A DNA stretch of 9,509 nt from Microcaldota archaeon (lineage in GTDB: Archaea; Micrarchaeota; Micrarchaeia; Micrarchaeales; Micrarchaeaceae). The stretch lies in assembly GCA_021834865.1 (NCBI GenBank), contig JAKBRD010000031.1:1-9509 (forward strand), in the 5' to 3' direction. Made by a program: the position numbers and the translations under genes. The notes beneath the pieces were generated by a model, which worked only from the letters and a program-made list of their open reading frames with translations, searched no databases and was not told where the DNA came from. Below are positions 7,008 through 9,509 of this stretch, one piece after another (positions within the stretch are counted from its first letter, which is position 1; each line of letters opens with the position of its first letter).

Positions 7008-7529
7008 ATGTCAGAATCGAAGAAGAAGCCCAATAATACTTATTATATAATAGGCGCAGCGGCAATAATAATTATAATAGCTTTGGCGGCATATTTTATC
7101 GTTGGCGCCAGCCCTCAAGTTGTTGCTGCAGGGGATAATGTTAGCGTTTATTATAGGGGCTCGTTCACCAACGGGACAGTTTTTGGCGACAATTTCAATT
7201 CTACGCCGTTGAACTTTACTGCAGGCTCAAGCGAAGTCATACCTGGGTTTAGCAATGCAGTCATCGGCATGAAGGCTGGCCAGACGAAGAATGTTTCGCT
7301 TCCTCCAAACGAAGCATACGGAGAATTCAACAAAAGCAAGGTAATAGACGTGCCTATATCGGATTTTGGCAACAAAACAGTTAAGGCAAATACGATAGTG
7401 ACATCCAGCAGCGGAGCACAGGGAATAATAGAGTCCGTCAATGCAACAACTGCAGTAGTGAACCTAAATTCGCCGTTGGTTGGGAAGACGCTTGATTTTG
7501 AAATAAAACTTCTGGCTATAAAGAAATAA
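7008..7529 (+). CDS. Membrane-anchored FKBP/SlyD-type peptidyl-prolyl cis-trans isomerase
   Basis: This 173-residue protein has a short positively charged N-terminus (K5-K7), one membrane helix at about 12-33 (Y-Y-I-I-G-A-A-A-I-I...), and an FKBP domain from about residue 42 to the end. FKBP landmarks are G-D-N-V-S-V-Y-Y-R-G (42-51), V-I-P-G-F (77-81), A-V-I-G-M-K-A-G-Q (84-92) and A-Y-G (103-105), with the closing strand L-V-G-K-T-L-D-F-E-I (157-166). The roughly 45 residues between A-Y-G and that strand fit the chaperone insert-in-flap domain of SlyD-like archaeal FKBPs. The anchor places the isomerase outside the cytoplasm, where it would help secreted or membrane proteins fold. The upstream ATG at 6987 would add seven residues (MQCGVLT); ATG 7008 has GGAG eight bases before it and starts with a normal charged N-terminus, so it is preferred. 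It has eight outward-facing N-x-S/T sequons. Confidence 0.9.
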   Translation: MSESKKKPNNTYYIIGAAAIIIIIALAAYFIVGASPQVVAAGDNVSVYYRGSFTNGTVFGDNFNSTPLNFTAGSSEVIPGFSNAVIGMKAGQTKNVSLPPNEAYGEFNKSKVIDVPISDFGNKTVKANTIVTSSSGAQGIIESVNATTAVVNLNSPLVGKTLDFEIKLLAIKK

Positions 7530-7545
7530 CCCTTTTCAGGAACAC

Positions 7546-7557
7546 GATATATTAAAG
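7546..7557 (+). promoter_or_regulatory. TATA-like box upstream of the ABC operon
   Basis: GATATATTAAAG begins 17 bases after the FKBP stop and predicts transcription from about 7577, giving an ABC-operon leader of about 77 bases. A 14-codon ORF (ATG 7583 to TAA 7625-7627) starts about six bases after that point. A second A/T-rich run at 7620-7628 could also act as a box but overlaps the T-tract of a hairpin. Confidence 0.4.
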
Positions 7558-7601
7558 GCCGAATTTTATTCTCGTATTAGCCATGCATTCGCTTCGGTAC
7601 G

Positions 7602-7625
7602 CAAGGCTTTTAGCTTTGATTTTTT
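7602..7625 (+). terminator. Hairpin with T-tract between FKBP and ABC operon
   Basis: CAAGGC (7602-7607) pairs with GCTTTG (7613-7618), including one G-T wobble, around the five-base loop TTTTA. A single A and six Ts (7620-7625) follow. Archaea can stop transcription at T-tracts alone, so this may end FKBP transcripts; if transcription instead starts at 7577 it would act as an attenuator for the ABC genes. The stem is short and the call is tentative. Confidence 0.35.
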
Positions 7626-7644
7626 AAGAACCTGTTAAAAGTGT

Positions 7645-7649
7645 AGGTG
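7645..7649 (+). promoter_or_regulatory. Shine-Dalgarno deciding the TTG start of the ABC ATPase
   Basis: AGGTG matches the core of the archaeal Shine-Dalgarno GGAGGTGAT and ends five bases before TTG 7655. It supports that non-ATG codon as the start, which also keeps the full N-terminal beta strand of the ATPase domain. Confidence 0.55.
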
Positions 7650-7654
7650 TAGCT

Positions 7655-8656
7655 TTGCCAAAGAACATAGTAGAAGCAGTGGGTGTAGTCAAAAGCTTTA
7701 AAACTTACGAGAATGGCACTGGCATTCTCGGATCGCTCAGAAGAAAATCGTTCATGAAAAAAGCCCTTAAGGGCATAAGCCTCAGCGTAAAGGAGTCGGA
7801 AATAGTCGCTTTGCTAGGCAGGAACGGAAGCGGCAAATCAACAATGATAAAGCTAATGAGCGGAATATTGTATCCTGACAGCGGAAGCATTGAAGTTTTA
7901 AACATGAATCCGTGGAAGGAAAGGACAAAGCTTGCAATGAATATAGGCGTAATCTTCGGTTCGACACATCCGCAGCTGTTTTGGGACTTGCCGCCGCTGG
8001 ATACGTTCATATACGTGAAAGAAATTTATGGGATAAGACAAAGAGACTATGATTCCAGGCTGGCATACTTAAAAAGAATACTTAGCATAGGCAGGGTTTA
8101 CAAGAGGCAGACTAGGCAGTTGTCCTTGGGAGAGAGGATGAAATGCGAGTTCGCAGCATCTATGCTCCATATGCCAAAGGTCGTTTTTATGGACGAGCCT
8201 ACAGTTGGGGTAGACCTGCCTTCCAGAATAGCAATAAGTAGGGCAGTCATTGATCTCAGGGAAAAATTTGGCATAACGTTCGTTATTACGACTCACGTTG
8301 TTGACGACATAGCAATAGCCGACAGGATAATATTGCTCGACAAGGGAAAGAAGCTTTTCGACGGAAAGCAGGAAGAGCTCAAGAAAAGGTTTGGAAAGTA
8401 CGCGATACTGGAGATCTATTTCAAGCCGGAAGCAAAGGTGGACTATGCGAAATACGGAGCTTTGGGAGAGGTTTTCTCCAAAAAGGACGGCTATATTGGA
8501 TTGAAGGTGGATCCAAACATAACGAAGAGCGACGCGTTCACTTCCATATTCAAGGACGATGGCATAGAAGATTACAGGCTGTCCGAGCCAGGGCTAAGCA
8601 GCATACTTGAGAGCACTTACAAGCGCATAGACTCAAACAAAAGGCCTGAGAAATGA
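7655..8656 (+). CDS. ABC-2 type exporter ATP-binding subunit (COG4586-like)
   Basis: This 333-residue ATPase powers export through the two permeases encoded next. The Walker A is at residues 55-63 (G-R-N-G-S-G-K-S-T), the ABC signature at 156-160 (L-S-L-G-E), the Walker B at 176-181 ending in D180-E181, the D-loop at 185-188 and the switch histidine at H214. The Q-loop region reads V-I-F-G-S-T-H-P-Q-L-F-W-D-L-P (99-113). The F-W-D-L-P ending is typical of COG4586 ATPases paired with ABC2_membrane_6 (DUF990) permeases, but the usual F-G-Q is F-G-S here and Q107 sits further on. Residues 17-37 are an insertion before the first core strand, also usual for this group. The C-terminal 80 residues form an accessory domain. 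The start is TTG, supported by AGGTG. Its stop overlaps the permease start as ATGA. The substrate is unknown. Confidence 0.92.
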   Translation: MPKNIVEAVGVVKSFKTYENGTGILGSLRRKSFMKKALKGISLSVKESEIVALLGRNGSGKSTMIKLMSGILYPDSGSIEVLNMNPWKERTKLAMNIGVIFGSTHPQLFWDLPPLDTFIYVKEIYGIRQRDYDSRLAYLKRILSIGRVYKRQTRQLSLGERMKCEFAASMLHMPKVVFMDEPTVGVDLPSRIAISRAVIDLREKFGITFVITTHVVDDIAIADRIILLDKGKKLFDGKQEELKKRFGKYAILEIYFKPEAKVDYAKYGALGEVFSKKDGYIGLKVDPNITKSDAFTSIFKDDGIEDYRLSEPGLSSILESTYKRIDSNKRPEK

Positions 8657-9447
8657 ATAGCAAGTACTTTTCCGTATTCAAAGTTTTCTTGAAAAATGCA
8701 ATTGCGTACAGGGCAGAGATAGCCCTGGATGCGACATTCTACATGCTAAGCGCGCTTGTCATGGTAATAGTATGGATAGCGGTTTATCATTTTTCTGACC
8801 TTACCAGCATAAGCGGGGTAACGATAAGCAGCATGACCGTTTACCTTTTTGCAATAGGAAGCATAGGCTTCATTTCATGGCCAGGAATAGCCAACGTGCT
8901 GGAATCTGACATGCGCAGCGGCGAGATAGCGAGCTCGCTGATACGTCCTATAAAATATCCTTATGAAGCCTTTATAAGGGAACTTACATGGAAAATCATA
9001 TATTCTTTGGCTGGGACGCTCCCGATATTCATAATAATTTACGTAATCGCTGGATTGCACCTTACTGCAATGCAGGTCTTGATGCTTATAATAGAAATAG
9101 TGCTTGCCTACCTGATGATAAACTTCATAGGCTTCATAATAGGCTCGCTAGCGATATACATAACCGACATATACGGAATATTAAACGGAATTACATGGAT
9201 GTTCTCGCTGCTTGGAGGCGGAATCATGCCGCTGCTGCTCTATCCTAAGCTAATCTACGGAATACTGATGCTTACTCCGTTCCCGTTTCTTTATTTCGTT
9301 CCTGGAGGAACGTTCACTGGAATAATACCTGCAGCGCAGCTGCCTGGGCTTGTTGCCGAAGAGGCCGTCTGGGCATTGGTGCTGCTTGGCATAGCGATTG
9401 TTGTATGGAAGCGCGTAAGCAGGGACATAAACGCAGTGGGTGTTTGA
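8653..9447 (+). CDS. ABC-2 type exporter permease (ABC2_membrane_6/DUF990-like), first subunit
   Basis: This is a 264-residue integral membrane protein with about six helices, near residues 28-45, 60-80, 113-133, 140-165, 172-193 and 235-252. The cytoplasmic loop at 85-103 (S-D-M-R-S-G-E-I-A-S-S-L-I-R-P-I) matches the D-I-R-x-G-x-I...L-x-R-P motif typical of this permease family and is the likely contact with the ATPase. P-F-P-F-L-Y-F-V-P-G at 209-218 is another family landmark. It is translationally coupled to the ATPase through an ATGA overlap, and its TGA stop is immediately followed by the next ATG. It would form half of a heterodimeric membrane channel with the following gene. Length is normal for the family. 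Substrate is unknown; the family includes drug-, lipid- and peptide-type exporters. Confidence 0.87.
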   Translation: MNSKYFSVFKVFLKNAIAYRAEIALDATFYMLSALVMVIVWIAVYHFSDLTSISGVTISSMTVYLFAIGSIGFISWPGIANVLESDMRSGEIASSLIRPIKYPYEAFIRELTWKIIYSLAGTLPIFIIIYVIAGLHLTAMQVLMLIIEIVLAYLMINFIGFIIGSLAIYITDIYGILNGITWMFSLLGGGIMPLLLYPKLIYGILMLTPFPFLYFVPGGTFTGIIPAAQLPGLVAEEAVWALVLLGIAIVVWKRVSRDINAVGV

Positions 9448-9509
9448 ATGCTAGATGGCATATTTAGAAACCTGAAGATGTACAATGCGTCCCAGAAGGT
9501 GCTTTGGAA
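9448..9509 (+). CDS. Probable second ABC-2 permease subunit, 5' fragment
   Basis: The ATG follows directly after the TGA of the first permease, and the frame is open to the window edge, giving 20 complete codons. The residues M-L-D-G-I-F-R-N-L-K-M-Y-N-A-S-Q-K-V-L-W look like the amphipathic, basic N-terminus that precedes the first helix of this family. COG4586 systems normally have two different permeases in tandem after the ATPase, so this is most likely the second. The visible part is too short for homology, so the call rests on operon position. Confidence 0.6.
   Translation, partial: MLDGIFRNLKMYNASQKVLW

Overview
The window looks archaeal. TATA-like boxes lie 25-27 bases upstream of several start codons that have no Shine-Dalgarno sequence, which is the geometry of leaderless archaeal transcripts. 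Genes inside or downstream of other genes instead carry pieces of the archaeal Shine-Dalgarno (GGTGAT, AGGTG). Codon use favours ATA for isoleucine and AGG/AGA for arginine, and two genes start with TTG. Base composition is moderate, genes are compact and intergenic gaps are short. A small-genome lineage such as a DPANN/Micrarchaeota-type archaeon fits, but this is inference; no rRNA or tRNA marker is present to settle it.

Layout. At 1-318 (+) is the C-terminal end of an AlkA-type DNA glycosylase, cut by the window edge. It converges on an MFS transporter (315-1502, -) with a 4-base overlap. Upstream of the MFS gene on the same strand is a 640-residue protein (1554-3476, -). Its N-terminal third carries the motif series of the EreA/ChaN/TIKI hydrolase-like superfamily; its C-terminal two thirds I do not recognise. 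A divergent promoter region (3477-3590) separates it from a small SWIM zinc-finger protein (3591-4208, +). Next comes a dikinase-like phosphotransferase gene (4275-6393, +) with an N-terminal PPDK/PEP-synthase-type ATP-grasp domain and a C-terminal phosphohistidine (swivelling) domain but no PEP-binding barrel. It is broken by a one-base frameshift near codon 23. Its 3' end overlaps a histidine phosphatase (6374-6916, +). A membrane-anchored FKBP-type prolyl isomerase (7008-7529, +) follows. The window ends in an ABC-2 export operon: an ATPase (7655-8656), a permease (8653-9447) and the start of what is probably a second permease (9448-9509, cut).

How the genes may work together. The ABC genes form one export complex of the COG4586/4587/3694 type. 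The phosphotransferase and histidine phosphatase overlap and are probably translated together, so they may add and remove phosphate on the same substrate or pathway. The EreA-like protein and the MFS transporter are tandem on the other strand, but each has its own promoter-like box. The SWIM protein is the only possible nucleic-acid-binding regulator here, and it sits between the two groups.

No stretch longer than about 125 bases lacks a gene. I found no tRNA, rRNA, CRISPR array, insertion sequence or obvious direct-repeat array.
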